DNA of 64,000 nucleotides from Candidatus Methylopumilus sp. GTDB lineage: Bacteria; Pseudomonadota; Gammaproteobacteria; Burkholderiales; Methylophilaceae. The notes below the pieces were generated by a model that was not told where the DNA came from, made no database searches, and worked only from the letters and a program-made list of their open reading frames with translations. Where the stretch lies: positions 46,518 to 110,517 of the forward strand of contig SHXT01000001.1 in NCBI GenBank assembly GCA_009693175.1. Reading direction: 5' to 3'. The translations under genes and the position numbers were made by a program. How positions within the stretch are numbered: position 1 is the first letter of the stretch; each line of letters opens with the position of its first letter. Shown here piece by piece: positions 55,241 through 64,000 of the stretch.

Positions 55241-56010
55241 GTAAAAAAGAATTACATCAAACAGGTGTTGTCATTACAAGGCCTTCACATCAAACAAGCG
55301 AAATAAAAACTTTAGTGAATGAGCATCATGGTCACTCTATTGAATTTCCATTGCTTGAAATTCAATCAAAAAATTTAAACGAAAGATTTCAAAACATTGT
55401 TTTGAAATTAGATGATTATGACTGGGCTATTTTTATTAGCTCGAATGCAGTGCAATTTGGCATGCCCTCTGTTAAAAATGTTTTTAATGCATTACCCACT
55501 TCTATTAAATTGGCTGCCATTGGGCCTTCGACTCAGAAAGCATTGCAATTATTCGATGTACGTGATGTATTAATTCCAAATGAAAATTTTGATAGCGAGG
55601 GTTTACTCGCAACTGCTGAAATGAATAACATTCAAAATAAAAAAATTGTTATTTTTAGAGGTGAGGGTGGCCGAGAAACGCTTGCTGAAACTTTAAGAGC
55701 TCGAGGCGCTGAAGTTACTTATGCTGAATGTTATACGCGCACTTTTCCACAAAATAGTATAGATTTATTGAAAGCGTTCTCAGAAAAAATTCATATTTCA
55801 GCAATTTTAATTACCAGTTCTGAAGCATGCAAAGAATTTGTACGACTTAGTCGATTAAAAAATGCTGCCTTTCTAAAAGACGTTCTTTTTATTGTGAATC
55901 ATCCAAGAATGGTTAATCTTCTTGAACGTGAATCTTTCATGACTTTTGCTTCTGATGAACCTTCCGACCAATCGATGATGAAAAAACTTTTAGAAACCAT
56001 CGATCATTAA
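55237..56010 (+). CDS. hemD: Uroporphyrinogen-III synthase
   Basis: GVVITRPSHQTSEIKTLV, WAIFISSNAVQFGM, ILITSSEACKEFVRL; overlaps hemC by 4 nt. Confidence 0.93.
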   Translation: MSKKELHQTGVVITRPSHQTSEIKTLVNEHHGHSIEFPLLEIQSKNLNERFQNIVLKLDDYDWAIFISSNAVQFGMPSVKNVFNALPTSIKLAAIGPSTQKALQLFDVRDVLIPNENFDSEGLLATAEMNNIQNKKIVIFRGEGGRETLAETLRARGAEVTYAECYTRTFPQNSIDLLKAFSEKIHISAILITSSEACKEFVRLSRLKNAAFLKDVLFIVNHPRMVNLLERESFMTFASDEPSDQSMMKKLLETIDH

Positions 56011-57051
56011 TACATCTTTAAAAGTATCCTGTAGTGTTTTTATCGGGGCAAATGTAAACGCATCTGAATAAAACTCATCTTCAGGTAGGCCTTGAGCAAT
56101 AAAGGTTTGATGAGCAACCTCCACCATCTGAGGTGCGCCGCAACAATACAATTGATAATCTTTAAAATTTGCATAATCTTCTAACACAGCCTCATGCACC
56201 AAGCTCACCCGACCTTGCCACGCGTCTTTTTTATCAGGTTCGGACAATACTGGAATGTATTTAATATGCAAAAATTCATCCACCCACCTTTGACATATTT
56301 CATCCATATATAAATCTTCTAATACGCGTGCACCACGATATAGCTTGATTGGACGTTGCATACCTTTTTTAATGGATTCTTCGATCATGCCTTTAATTGG
56401 TGCAAACCCTGTGCCCCCTGCAACAAAAATCATAGGCTTTAAAGAATTTTCACGTAAAAAGAAATTTCCAAAAGGGCCTTCGACTCTCAAAATAGATTTC
56501 TCTTTCATTTCTTGAAATACGTATTTTGTAAATTCTCCCCCCGGAATTAAACGAAGATGAATTTCAAGTAAGGACGATTCATGTGAAGGGCTTGCAATTG
56601 AAAAAGCTCTCCTTTTGCCATCTTTAAGTAAAAACTCTAGATACTGCCCAGCTACAAATTGAAGTTTATCGGTGCTGGGTAACTTCAATTTCATAAGCAT
56701 GACATCGTGAGTAAGTTTTTCTAAGCTTTCAACACGTACGGGGAAAATTTTAGGCCGAATATTATTCGTAATATTTAATTCTTTAATTTCAATCGTAAGA
56801 TTTTCTAAAGGCATTGCTTTACAAAATAAGCTCATGCCATTTTTAATTTCATCTTCTGATATCACTGATGATTGGTAATCCTCAAATAACACTTTGCCTG
56901 CAATGATTTTGCCCTTACATGCGCCGCATGCGCCATTGCGACATCCATAAGGCAAATGAACGCCCTCATCAATGGCGGCCTCCACAATAGTTTGACTTCC
57001 TTTAGCTTGAAAAGTATGTCCGCTGGGCAAAAGTGTAATGGTATAACTCAT
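55990..57051 (-). CDS. 2Fe-2S ferredoxin-type NAD(P)H-flavin reductase (CDP-6-deoxy-delta-3,4-glucoseen reductase-like)
   Basis: LPYGCRNGACGACKGKI [2Fe-2S] motif, RAFSIASPSH, MIFVAGGTGFAPIKGMIE. Confidence 0.92.
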   Translation of the reverse strand: MSYTITLLPSGHTFQAKGSQTIVEAAIDEGVHLPYGCRNGACGACKGKIIAGKVLFEDYQSSVISEDEIKNGMSLFCKAMPLENLTIEIKELNITNNIRPKIFPVRVESLEKLTHDVMLMKLKLPSTDKLQFVAGQYLEFLLKDGKRRAFSIASPSHESSLLEIHLRLIPGGEFTKYVFQEMKEKSILRVEGPFGNFFLRENSLKPMIFVAGGTGFAPIKGMIEESIKKGMQRPIKLYRGARVLEDLYMDEICQRWVDEFLHIKYIPVLSEPDKKDAWQGRVSLVHEAVLEDYANFKDYQLYCCGAPQMVEVAHQTFIAQGLPEDEFYSDAFTFAPIKTLQDTFKDVLMIDGF

Positions 57052-57449
57052 TATTTTAAGAGTTCATCATCACGACGGTACTCGCCCTCGATCACATCAT
57101 CTTCTGTCGATGGTCTCATGCTTTCTGGAGAGCTGTCTTTAATAGGAATAAGTAGTAATATCACTGCAATGCTGTCGGTAATCACCCCGGGAATAATAAA
57201 CAAAATACCTGCAAATAAATTACGTGTGCTGCCGATCATCGCTTTAATTGGATTGCCACCTTGTCCCATAGTGTTTATTAATTTTGAAAATACTAATTGC
57301 TTTTCTTCTTTAATGAGGCACCAACCAAGATAAGTCACTAAGATCATGTAAAGAAAAAACCACCATCCATAAAGAACGCTTAATTTAAAAATACCCCATA
57401 TTTCAATGACGGGAAAGGCTAGTAAAAAAATAGTAAAAAGTAATCGCAT
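57051..57449 (-). CDS. FxsA family membrane protein
   Basis: LLFTIFLLAFPVIEIWGIFKLSVLYGWWFFLYMILVTYLGWCLIKEE; LFAGILFIIPGVITDSIAVILLL. Confidence 0.9.
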   Translation of the reverse strand: MRLLFTIFLLAFPVIEIWGIFKLSVLYGWWFFLYMILVTYLGWCLIKEEKQLVFSKLINTMGQGGNPIKAMIGSTRNLFAGILFIIPGVITDSIAVILLLIPIKDSSPESMRPSTEDDVIEGEYRRDDELLK

Positions 57450-57598
57450 TGGGTTATTCTATAATTTTAGTTAGAATTATATGTAATAAATGATCGTTGC
57501 GCTTAAGAGATTAAATAGTTTTTATTAAATACTTCTTAAGGAACGAATTTGCATGCACATTGCTCTAATCTGTATATTTCTTTAAAAGGTCTTTATTC

Positions 57599-59389
57599 AT
57601 GTTTAGCCGTATTTTTCCTTTGCCAAAAAAAATAATACTTTTAATAAGTGTATTTTTAATCGGCATAGGCATGCATCTAGCAAGCGCTAACGAATCTTTA
57701 TTCATCAAAGAAAAAACAGACTTTTTACAGCCAGATGAAGCATTTCAATTATCAATACAAAAAAATACACAATCAATTGATGCTATTTTCTTTATTGCTA
57801 AAGATTATTATCTTTACCGCAGTAAACTTAAAATTGAATTTGATCATGTTGTGCAAAATCAAATACTCCTTCCTGCAGGAGAAATGAAAACGGATACACA
57901 TTTTGGTAAAGTTGAAATTTATCATGATGCTATTAATGCATCAGTGCCTTATGACAACGCTCATCCCCCAAAAAAAATATCCATTAGCTATCAAGGTTGT
58001 AGTCAAAAAGGCCTTTGTTATTCGCCCATTAAAAAAGAATTTGTTTTCGACAACATTCAAAGTGTAAGCTCAAAAAGTGTAAGCGCTACTTCAGAAGTAA
58101 ATACGATGCAATTTTTATTACAGTCTCAACATATTGGCCTCATTTTATTGGGGTTTTTTATCGCTGGTCTTTTGCTTTCTTTAACACCATGTGTGCTACC
58201 AATGATTCCTATTTTATTAAGTATTATTTTTGCATCACATAAGCGCCCTTCACATCAAACACGTTTAAAAGATTTTTTTCTATCCTTAAGTTATGTAGGT
58301 GGAGTTTCTTTTACTTACACATTGCTTGGTATTTTTGCAGGTCTCTCAGGCAACTTAATTACAACAAGCATTCAAAGTCCAATGCTAATGATTATCCTTG
58401 GAGTAATTTTTATTTTATTAGCACTTTCGATGTTTGATTTATATGCGCTTAAATTACCTCATCGCATCGAACATATCATTGCAACATCCATCCTTCAAGT
58501 AGAAGGTGGTAAGCATCTTAACGTTTTTATTATTGGCACTATCTCATCACTGGTGCTCAGTCCATGTATTGCCCCCCCTTTAGCGGGTGCAATCATTTAT
58601 ATCAATCAATCACATGATTTTATTTTAGGTGGTTTAGCTTTATTTACTTTATCTATCGGTATGAGCATCCCGCTTCTTTTAATTGGTATCTTTTCTGATC
58701 AGTGGCTTCCGAAGCGCGGTCATTGGATGATCATCGTGAAAGAATTGATTGGCTTTATGTTAATTGGCATGGGTCTTTTTATTATGAGCCCACTATTTGC
58801 TGAATATATAGATCAAATTATTTATAGCGCTTTATTGCTTTCACTTTCTATTTATTTCTTTTTTACAAATCGTCGCTTCAAATATAAATTGATTTCATGG
58901 TTGCATATTGCAGCCTCTATAACATTGTTTTCATCGATACTACTTTTTGGCTTAACACTGCCAAAAATTAATTGGTCAAATAATAAAAATGTATCTAACA
59001 CAACGAAACTTAATCATGTTTCTGTGTTGCCATTTAAACAAATTCAAAGCCTTGAAGATTTGTCTCGCGAACTTAATCAACGAGATAATAAAGTAATCTT
59101 GCTCGATTTCTATGCAGATTGGTGTGTCTCTTGCAAAGAATATGAAAAACTTACTTTCAGCAATCCAAAAGTAAAAGAGCGCCTTGCTGAATATAAGTTA
59201 TTACAAGTGGATGTCACTCAAAATAATGCAAAACATCAGGCGCTATTAAAACATTTCAATCTTTATGGGCCGCCTGCTATTTTATTTTTTGATAGGCAAC
59301 ATAATGAGGCGCGTACTTTTAGAATCGTAGGATATAAAAATGCTTCACAAATGTTAGAACACCTTAAAACCCTAGAACATGAAAATTAA
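57599..59389 (+). CDS. dsbD: Thiol:disulfide interchange protein DsbD
   Basis: GLLLSLTPCVLPMIPILLSIIF; C-terminal thioredoxin domain DFYADWCVSCKEYEKLTF. Confidence 0.95.
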   Translation: MFSRIFPLPKKIILLISVFLIGIGMHLASANESLFIKEKTDFLQPDEAFQLSIQKNTQSIDAIFFIAKDYYLYRSKLKIEFDHVVQNQILLPAGEMKTDTHFGKVEIYHDAINASVPYDNAHPPKKISISYQGCSQKGLCYSPIKKEFVFDNIQSVSSKSVSATSEVNTMQFLLQSQHIGLILLGFFIAGLLLSLTPCVLPMIPILLSIIFASHKRPSHQTRLKDFFLSLSYVGGVSFTYTLLGIFAGLSGNLITTSIQSPMLMIILGVIFILLALSMFDLYALKLPHRIEHIIATSILQVEGGKHLNVFIIGTISSLVLSPCIAPPLAGAIIYINQSHDFILGGLALFTLSIGMSIPLLLIGIFSDQWLPKRGHWMIIVKELIGFMLIGMGLFIMSPLFAEYIDQIIYSALLLSLSIYFFFTNRRFKYKLISWLHIAASITLFSSILLFGLTLPKINWSNNKNVSNTTKLNHVSVLPFKQIQSLEDLSRELNQRDNKVILLDFYADWCVSCKEYEKLTFSNPKVKERLAEYKLLQVDVTQNNAKHQALLKHFNLYGPPAILFFDRQHNEARTFRIVGYKNASQMLEHLKTLEHEN

Positions 59390-59927
59390 TAAATCTGCAT
59401 TGAATGTGGCTATTTATGCAGTCGCTGTTATTTTTTTAGGATTTTCTATGTCTCGCATCTTTTTATCGCCCTCCGAAAAACTCTCTAATCCAACCACAAA
59501 ATTTTTTGAGTCCATCATGAATGATACTCAAGACAACCCTCAACCTCTAAAACAGTTCAAAAATAAATTCATTGTGCTTAATTTTTGGGCAACTTGGTGC
59601 GAGCCTTGCCGAGAAGAAATGCCAGAACTATCAAGCCTTTATAGTGAATATCAATCTAAAAACCTTGTGGTGATTGGTATTGCAATTGATGAAGCTCCTG
59701 CTGTTAAGGCATATCTCAAAAAAACCAAAGTTTCCTACCCCATTCTTGTCGGCGAAGATGAAGGGGCCGATTTAAGTAAAAAATTAGGAAACAGTGAGGG
59801 TGTTTTACCTTATACTGTAATTATCAACCCTCAAGGTATCATCCAAAAAACGATCCTAGGCCGTGTTCATAAAGGACAATTGGATGACACACTCAAGCCT
59901 TTATTGCAAGCCTCTAAAAGTCTTTAA
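59379..59927 (+). CDS. TlpA/ResA-like thioredoxin family protein
   Basis: FIVLNFWATWCEPCREEMPELSSLY; N-terminal TM anchor. Confidence 0.94.
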   Translation: MKINKSALNVAIYAVAVIFLGFSMSRIFLSPSEKLSNPTTKFFESIMNDTQDNPQPLKQFKNKFIVLNFWATWCEPCREEMPELSSLYSEYQSKNLVVIGIAIDEAPAVKAYLKKTKVSYPILVGEDEGADLSKKLGNSEGVLPYTVIINPQGIIQKTILGRVHKGQLDDTLKPLLQASKSL

Positions 59928-60013
59928 TTTTCCTTAATTTCGTCTAATTTGTAGACAAAAAACGGTATTTTCGGCAAAATTGCTATTCATAGATTCAAGA
60001 ACAAATGCAACTC

Positions 60014-60451
60014 ATGGCAATAAAATCAATCTTAGTCTTACATGGGCCCAACCTTAATCTTCTAGGTGAGCGCGAGCCTCAGCACTACGGCAAACAAACG
60101 CTTGAAGACATTGATCAAGCCTTAAAAAAACTTGCTGACTCAAAATCAATTAAGCTTGAAACCATGCAAAGCAATAGCGAAACTGATTTAGTGAACAAAA
60201 TACAATCCCTTCATCAAGACAAGTTTGATTTTCTCATTATCAATCCTGCGGCTTATACCCACACGTCAGTAGCCATGCGCGACGCACTCTCTGCTGTCAA
60301 GGTGCCGTTTATTGAAGTGCATTTATCTAATGTATATGCAAGAGAACCTTTTAGGCATCACTCTTATTTTTCTGACATCGCTGTTGCTGTAATCAGCGGG
60401 CTGGGCGCAGAAGGTTATATAGCAGCCCTGAATTTTGCAATTAACGCTTAA
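60014..60451 (+). CDS. aroQ: 3-dehydroquinate dehydratase, type II
   Basis: [59 protein letters not shown]. Confidence 0.97.
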   Translation: MAIKSILVLHGPNLNLLGEREPQHYGKQTLEDIDQALKKLADSKSIKLETMQSNSETDLVNKIQSLHQDKFDFLIINPAAYTHTSVAMRDALSAVKVPFIEVHLSNVYAREPFRHHSYFSDIAVAVISGLGAEGYIAALNFAINA

Positions 60452-60472
60452 ACGTTTTACAAAGAGGTCACT

Positions 60473-60880
60473 ATGGATTTACGAAAACTTAAAAAATTAA
60501 TCGACTTGGTTGAAGAATCTGGTATCGCCGAACTTGAGCTCACTGAAGGCGAAGAGAAAGTAAAAATCAGTCGACAACTTATGCAGCAATCGGCACCATC
60601 TGGAACTGCGGCATCGGATCACAAACCTGTTGCTGAAAAAGTAGATGGCCATGCAGTGAATTCACCTATGGTTGGAACGTTTTATCGCTCAGCTTCTCCT
60701 GAAGCTAAAGTATTTGTAGACTTGGGCTCCAAAGTCACTAAAGGGGATACGCTTTGCATTATTGAAGCAATGAAATTGCTTAATGAAATTGAAGCAGACG
60801 CTACAGGCATCATTACAAAAATCTTGGTTGAAAATGGCCAGCCTGTCGAATATGGCGAAACACTCTTTATTATTGGCTAA
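60473..60880 (+). CDS. accB: Acetyl-CoA carboxylase biotin carboxyl carrier protein
   Basis: [16 protein letters not shown]...[16 protein letters not shown] biotinylation motif. Confidence 0.97.
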   Translation: MDLRKLKKLIDLVEESGIAELELTEGEEKVKISRQLMQQSAPSGTAASDHKPVAEKVDGHAVNSPMVGTFYRSASPEAKVFVDLGSKVTKGDTLCIIEAMKLLNEIEADATGIITKILVENGQPVEYGETLFIIG

Positions 60881-60888
60881 TTTATTTT

Positions 60889-62238
60889 ATGTTTGAAAAA
60901 ATACTGATCGCCAATCGAGGCGAGATCGCATTAAGAATCTTGCGCGCATGCCGTGAGCTTGGTATTAAAACAGTTACCGTACATTCTGAGGCGGATCGAG
61001 ATGCAAAATACGTTAAGCTTTCTGATGAATCCGTGTGTATTGGCCCAGCACCTTCTACACTTAGTTATTTAAATATTCCGGCTGTCATTAGCGCTGCTGA
61101 GGTCACTGATGCCGAAGCTGTTCATCCAGGTTATGGGTTCTTATCTGAAAACGCAGACTTTGCAGAACGCGTTCAGCAAAGCGGTTTTACTTTTATTGGC
61201 CCTCGTCCAGAAACTATTCGCTTGATGGGGGATAAGGTCAGCGCAAAGAATGCTATGAAAGCAGCGGGTGTTCCTTGTGTGCCAGGTTCTGAAGGCGCGC
61301 TCCCTGAAGACCCTAAAGAAATAATCTCTATTGCAAAAAAAATTGGTTATCCGGTTATTATTAAAGCTGCTGCTGGTGGTGGTGGACGAGGTATGCGCGT
61401 CATCCATACTGAAGCTGCCTTAGTCACTTCAGTCAATATGACCAAACAAGAAGCACAAACAGCTTTTGGTAATCCTACGGTATACATGGAAAAGTTTTTA
61501 GAAAAGCCTCGCCATATTGAATTTCAAATATTATCTGATGAACATAAAAATGCAGTTTATCTTGGTGAGCGAGATTGCTCATTACAACGTCGCCATCAAA
61601 AAATTATTGAAGAAGCCCCCGCGCCCGGTTTATCACAAAAACTTCGTGAAAAAATTGGTGAGCGCTGTGCAGAAGCATGTCGCACAATTAATTATCGAGG
61701 TGCTGGTACTTTTGAATTTTTATATCAAAACAACGAATTTTATTTCATTGAAATGAATACGCGCTTACAGGTAGAACATCCTGTCACTGAATTTATAACG
61801 GGTATCGATATTGTTCAACAGCAAATTAAAATTGCAGCCGGAGAGAAGCTACCTTTTAAACAAAAAGATATTGTCTTTAAAGGGCATGCTATTGAATGTC
61901 GCATCAATGCAGAAGACCCTTATAACTTTATACCTTCACCGGGTAAAGTTACTACATTCCATATGCCGGGTGGTCCTGGTGTGCGCGTGGATACTCACAC
62001 TTACCAAGGCTACACAGTTCCCTCAAATTACGATTCAATGATTGGTAAACTTATCACTTACGGAGATACGCGCGATCAAGCAATTGCAAGAATGCGTGTG
62101 GCGCTTTCTGAAATAGTTGTTGAGGGTATTAAAACAAATATTCCATTACACAAAGATCTCATGGCCGACCTTGCGTTTAATAATGGTGGCGTCAGCATTC
62201 ATTACTTAGAAAAAAAACTCGGCATACAAAAAAAATAA
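60889..62238 (+). CDS. accC: Acetyl-CoA carboxylase biotin carboxylase subunit
   Basis: [57 protein letters not shown]. Confidence 0.98.
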   Translation: MFEKILIANRGEIALRILRACRELGIKTVTVHSEADRDAKYVKLSDESVCIGPAPSTLSYLNIPAVISAAEVTDAEAVHPGYGFLSENADFAERVQQSGFTFIGPRPETIRLMGDKVSAKNAMKAAGVPCVPGSEGALPEDPKEIISIAKKIGYPVIIKAAAGGGGRGMRVIHTEAALVTSVNMTKQEAQTAFGNPTVYMEKFLEKPRHIEFQILSDEHKNAVYLGERDCSLQRRHQKIIEEAPAPGLSQKLREKIGERCAEACRTINYRGAGTFEFLYQNNEFYFIEMNTRLQVEHPVTEFITGIDIVQQQIKIAAGEKLPFKQKDIVFKGHAIECRINAEDPYNFIPSPGKVTTFHMPGGPGVRVDTHTYQGYTVPSNYDSMIGKLITYGDTRDQAIARMRVALSEIVVEGIKTNIPLHKDLMADLAFNNGGVSIHYLEKKLGIQKK

Positions 62239-63138
62239 ATGGCTGCTTGGATTAATCTTAAAATCCTAGCTACTGAAGCATACACACATTTAATAAGTGA
62301 TACTTTAATTGAACTCGGTGCACTTTCATCCTCCATCGCAGACTCTTATTTAAATAGCCCCAACGAAGAAGCGCTTTTTGGTAAACCAAACCATCCCGGA
62401 AATACAATTTGGCAAAACAATACCATTGAGTCACTTTTTGATGACTCTGTATCTATTGACACAATTATTCATGAGCTTAAAACTATTACAGGTTTATCGA
62501 AAATTCTTTATACGCTTGAAACTGTTGAAGAACAAAACTGGGTCGAGCTCACCCAATTGCAATTTGAACCCATTAATATTTTAGATAAGCTTTGGATTGT
62601 GCCAAGTTGGCATACAGCCCCCAATCCGAATGCAATGAATATTATTTTAGATCCTGGGTTAGCATTTGGCACAGGCAGACATCCCACCACGCACTTATGC
62701 TTAGAATGGTTGATCAAAGAAGTTTCTTCAAACGATCATATTTTAGATTACGGTTGTGGTTCAGGTATTTTATCAATTGCAGCAAAAAAATGTGGTGCAA
62801 AAGAAGTAGTAGGTGTCGATATTGATTCACAAGCAATTATTGTAAGCATACATAATGCAAAAGAAAATCATGTTGATATTCAATTTTATAATTCAGAATC
62901 TACTGTTACATATAAAGCAGATATTATTGTTGCAAATATCTTATCAAGCGCCCTCTCAGTCTTGGCGCCCATCATCGCAGAGGCATGTAAGCCGTATGGC
63001 AAAATTGCGTTATCTGGCATATTAAAAGAACAGGTTGAAATGCTCACTCAAATCTATAGTGAATGGTTTAATTTAAATACACCCATTCACAAAGAAGGCT
63101 GGATATTGATGTCAGGCGCCAAAAAAAGTATTACTTAA
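62239..63138 (+). CDS. prmA: Ribosomal protein L11 methyltransferase
   Basis: LDPGLAFGTGRHPTTHLCLEWL, ILDYGCGSGILSIAAKKCGAKEVVGVDID. Confidence 0.95.
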   Translation: MAAWINLKILATEAYTHLISDTLIELGALSSSIADSYLNSPNEEALFGKPNHPGNTIWQNNTIESLFDDSVSIDTIIHELKTITGLSKILYTLETVEEQNWVELTQLQFEPINILDKLWIVPSWHTAPNPNAMNIILDPGLAFGTGRHPTTHLCLEWLIKEVSSNDHILDYGCGSGILSIAAKKCGAKEVVGVDIDSQAIIVSIHNAKENHVDIQFYNSESTVTYKADIIVANILSSALSVLAPIIAEACKPYGKIALSGILKEQVEMLTQIYSEWFNLNTPIHKEGWILMSGAKKSIT

Positions 63139-63190
63139 AATTTTTAATTGGTTTATGATGCAAACTCCTCTTAATAAAAAGGATTAGTAA

Positions 63191-63493
63191 ATGAATAAAA
63201 ACGTTAAAGGTTTAGAAAAAACCGTTCGTATCGTAGCTGGTGCAGCTATTTTAGGGCAGGCCACAGGAATCTACTCACTAGGTTTTGACATCGGAATATT
63301 AGATGAAGCAGTTGGTGTTATATTATTAGGCACTGGTGTTATATCTTACTGCCCTATCAAATCTTTATTAGGTGGTCTTGGCTCTAAAAAAGCTCCTGCA
63401 CGATCAACTACTGCAAAAAAACCAGCTAAACGTAAAGCGGCTCGTAAAGCTACTGCAAAAAAACCAGCTAAACGTAAGCGGCTCCAGAAATAA
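63191..63493 (+). CDS. DUF2892-like (YgaP-type) small membrane protein with H1-like KKPAKRKA tail; C-terminus probably frameshifted
   Basis: MNKNVKGLEKTVRIVAGAAILGQATG...DEAVGVILLGTGVISYCPIKSLLG, then KKAPARSTTAKKPAKRKAARKATAKKPAKRK. Confidence 0.75.
   Translation: MNKNVKGLEKTVRIVAGAAILGQATGIYSLGFDIGILDEAVGVILLGTGVISYCPIKSLLGGLGSKKAPARSTTAKKPAKRKAARKATAKKPAKRKRLQK
63410..63477 (+). repeat. 42-bp in-frame direct repeat (one full copy plus a partial second)
   Basis: ACTGCAAAAAAACCAGCTAAACGTA starts at 63410 and again at 63452. Confidence 0.9.
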
Positions 63494-63522
63494 GACGCGC
63501 AGCTCGTTAATCATTTATCCAT

Positions 63523-63554
63523 ATTTAAGAAGCATTACGTAATGCTTCTTAAAT
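63523..63554. terminator. Perfect 32-bp palindrome at the convergent gene junction; probable bidirectional terminator
   Basis: ATTTAAGAAGCATTACGTAATGCTTCTTAAAT, perfectly self-complementary and overlapping the oxyR stop codon (63549-63551). Confidence 0.6.
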
Positions 63555-64000
63555 CATTTTAATCGTATCTGTTTTAATTAATTGTATCGCTTCTGAAACA
63601 GCCTCAATAGCTATCATCCGCACAAAACTTTTGCGGTAAGCAATCGCAATCGTTCTTGAAGGCACGGGTTTAATAAAAGGAATCACTTTTATTAAATGGT
63701 TTTGATAGCGATCCGATGTTGCACTTTTTGGTAAAACAGTAATACCTAAATTTGATGCCACCATATTGCGAATTGTTTCGAGTGAATTCCCTTGCAGTAC
63801 TTCACCTTTTTTAGACAAATCAGGACACGACTCCACCACCTGTAAACTAAAACAATGTCCGCTATTTAAAAGCAGCACTTTTTCATCACTTAAATCTTTT
63901 GGATTAATATATTTGCGTTCAACCCACGGATGACTGTTAGGCACTACCACAACAAATTCTTCTTGATACAATGGTAATACTTGAATACCTGGAATATTAA
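63549..64000 (-). CDS. oxyR: LysR-family hydrogen peroxide sensor/activator OxyR, C-terminal part (truncated by window edge)
   Basis: Frame is open to the window end (NIPGIQVLPLYQEEFVVVVPNSHPW); LLLNSGHCFSLQVVESCPD has the two OxyR redox cysteines; ETIRNMVASNLGITVLPKSA. Confidence 0.9.
   Translation of the reverse strand, partial: NIPGIQVLPLYQEEFVVVVPNSHPWVERKYINPKDLSDEKVLLLNSGHCFSLQVVESCPDLSKKGEVLQGNSLETIRNMVASNLGITVLPKSATSDRYQNHLIKVIPFIKPVPSRTIAIAYRKSFVRMIAIEAVSEAIQLIKTDTIKMI

Overview
The window reads as a continuous, AT-rich chromosomal segment of a betaproteobacterium. By gene content and order it resembles streamlined Methylophilaceae-type genomes (inference; no taxonomic marker such as 16S is present). 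It is densely packed with housekeeping operons: tyrS | rimP-nusA-infB-rbfA-truB-rpsO-pnp; rplM-rpsI, argC, bactofilin, erpA; yicC-gmk-rpoZ-spoT-ridA-recG-ubiC-tonB-ubiA; rph-rdgB-(hyp)-hemW; hemC-hemD; dsbD-tlpA; aroQ-accB-accC-prmA. There is a three-tRNA cluster (Pro-Arg-His), an RND efflux operon, and truncated genes at both edges (cysK at the left, oxyR at the right). I see no CRISPR array, prophage, IS element or recognisable defence island, and no compelling new multi-gene system. The observations most worth a second look are: (1) an in-frame TAG that appears to cut 20 plausible C-terminal residues off a DegT/DnrJ-family aminotransferase; (2) an apparent 1-nt deletion in the second copy of a 42-bp repeat encoding a histone-H1-like tail on a small DUF2892-like protein, which replaces a basic tail; (3) a DksA with a lysine-rich N-terminal extension made of five near-identical 48-bp repeats; (4) RecG homology that extends upstream of any ATG/GTG/TTG start; (5) an NRAMP-family transporter lacking the canonical DPGN and MPH metal-site motifs; (6) a perfect 32-bp palindrome over the oxyR stop codon; (7) a compact acyltransferase - DUF3147-like - PlsC cluster.
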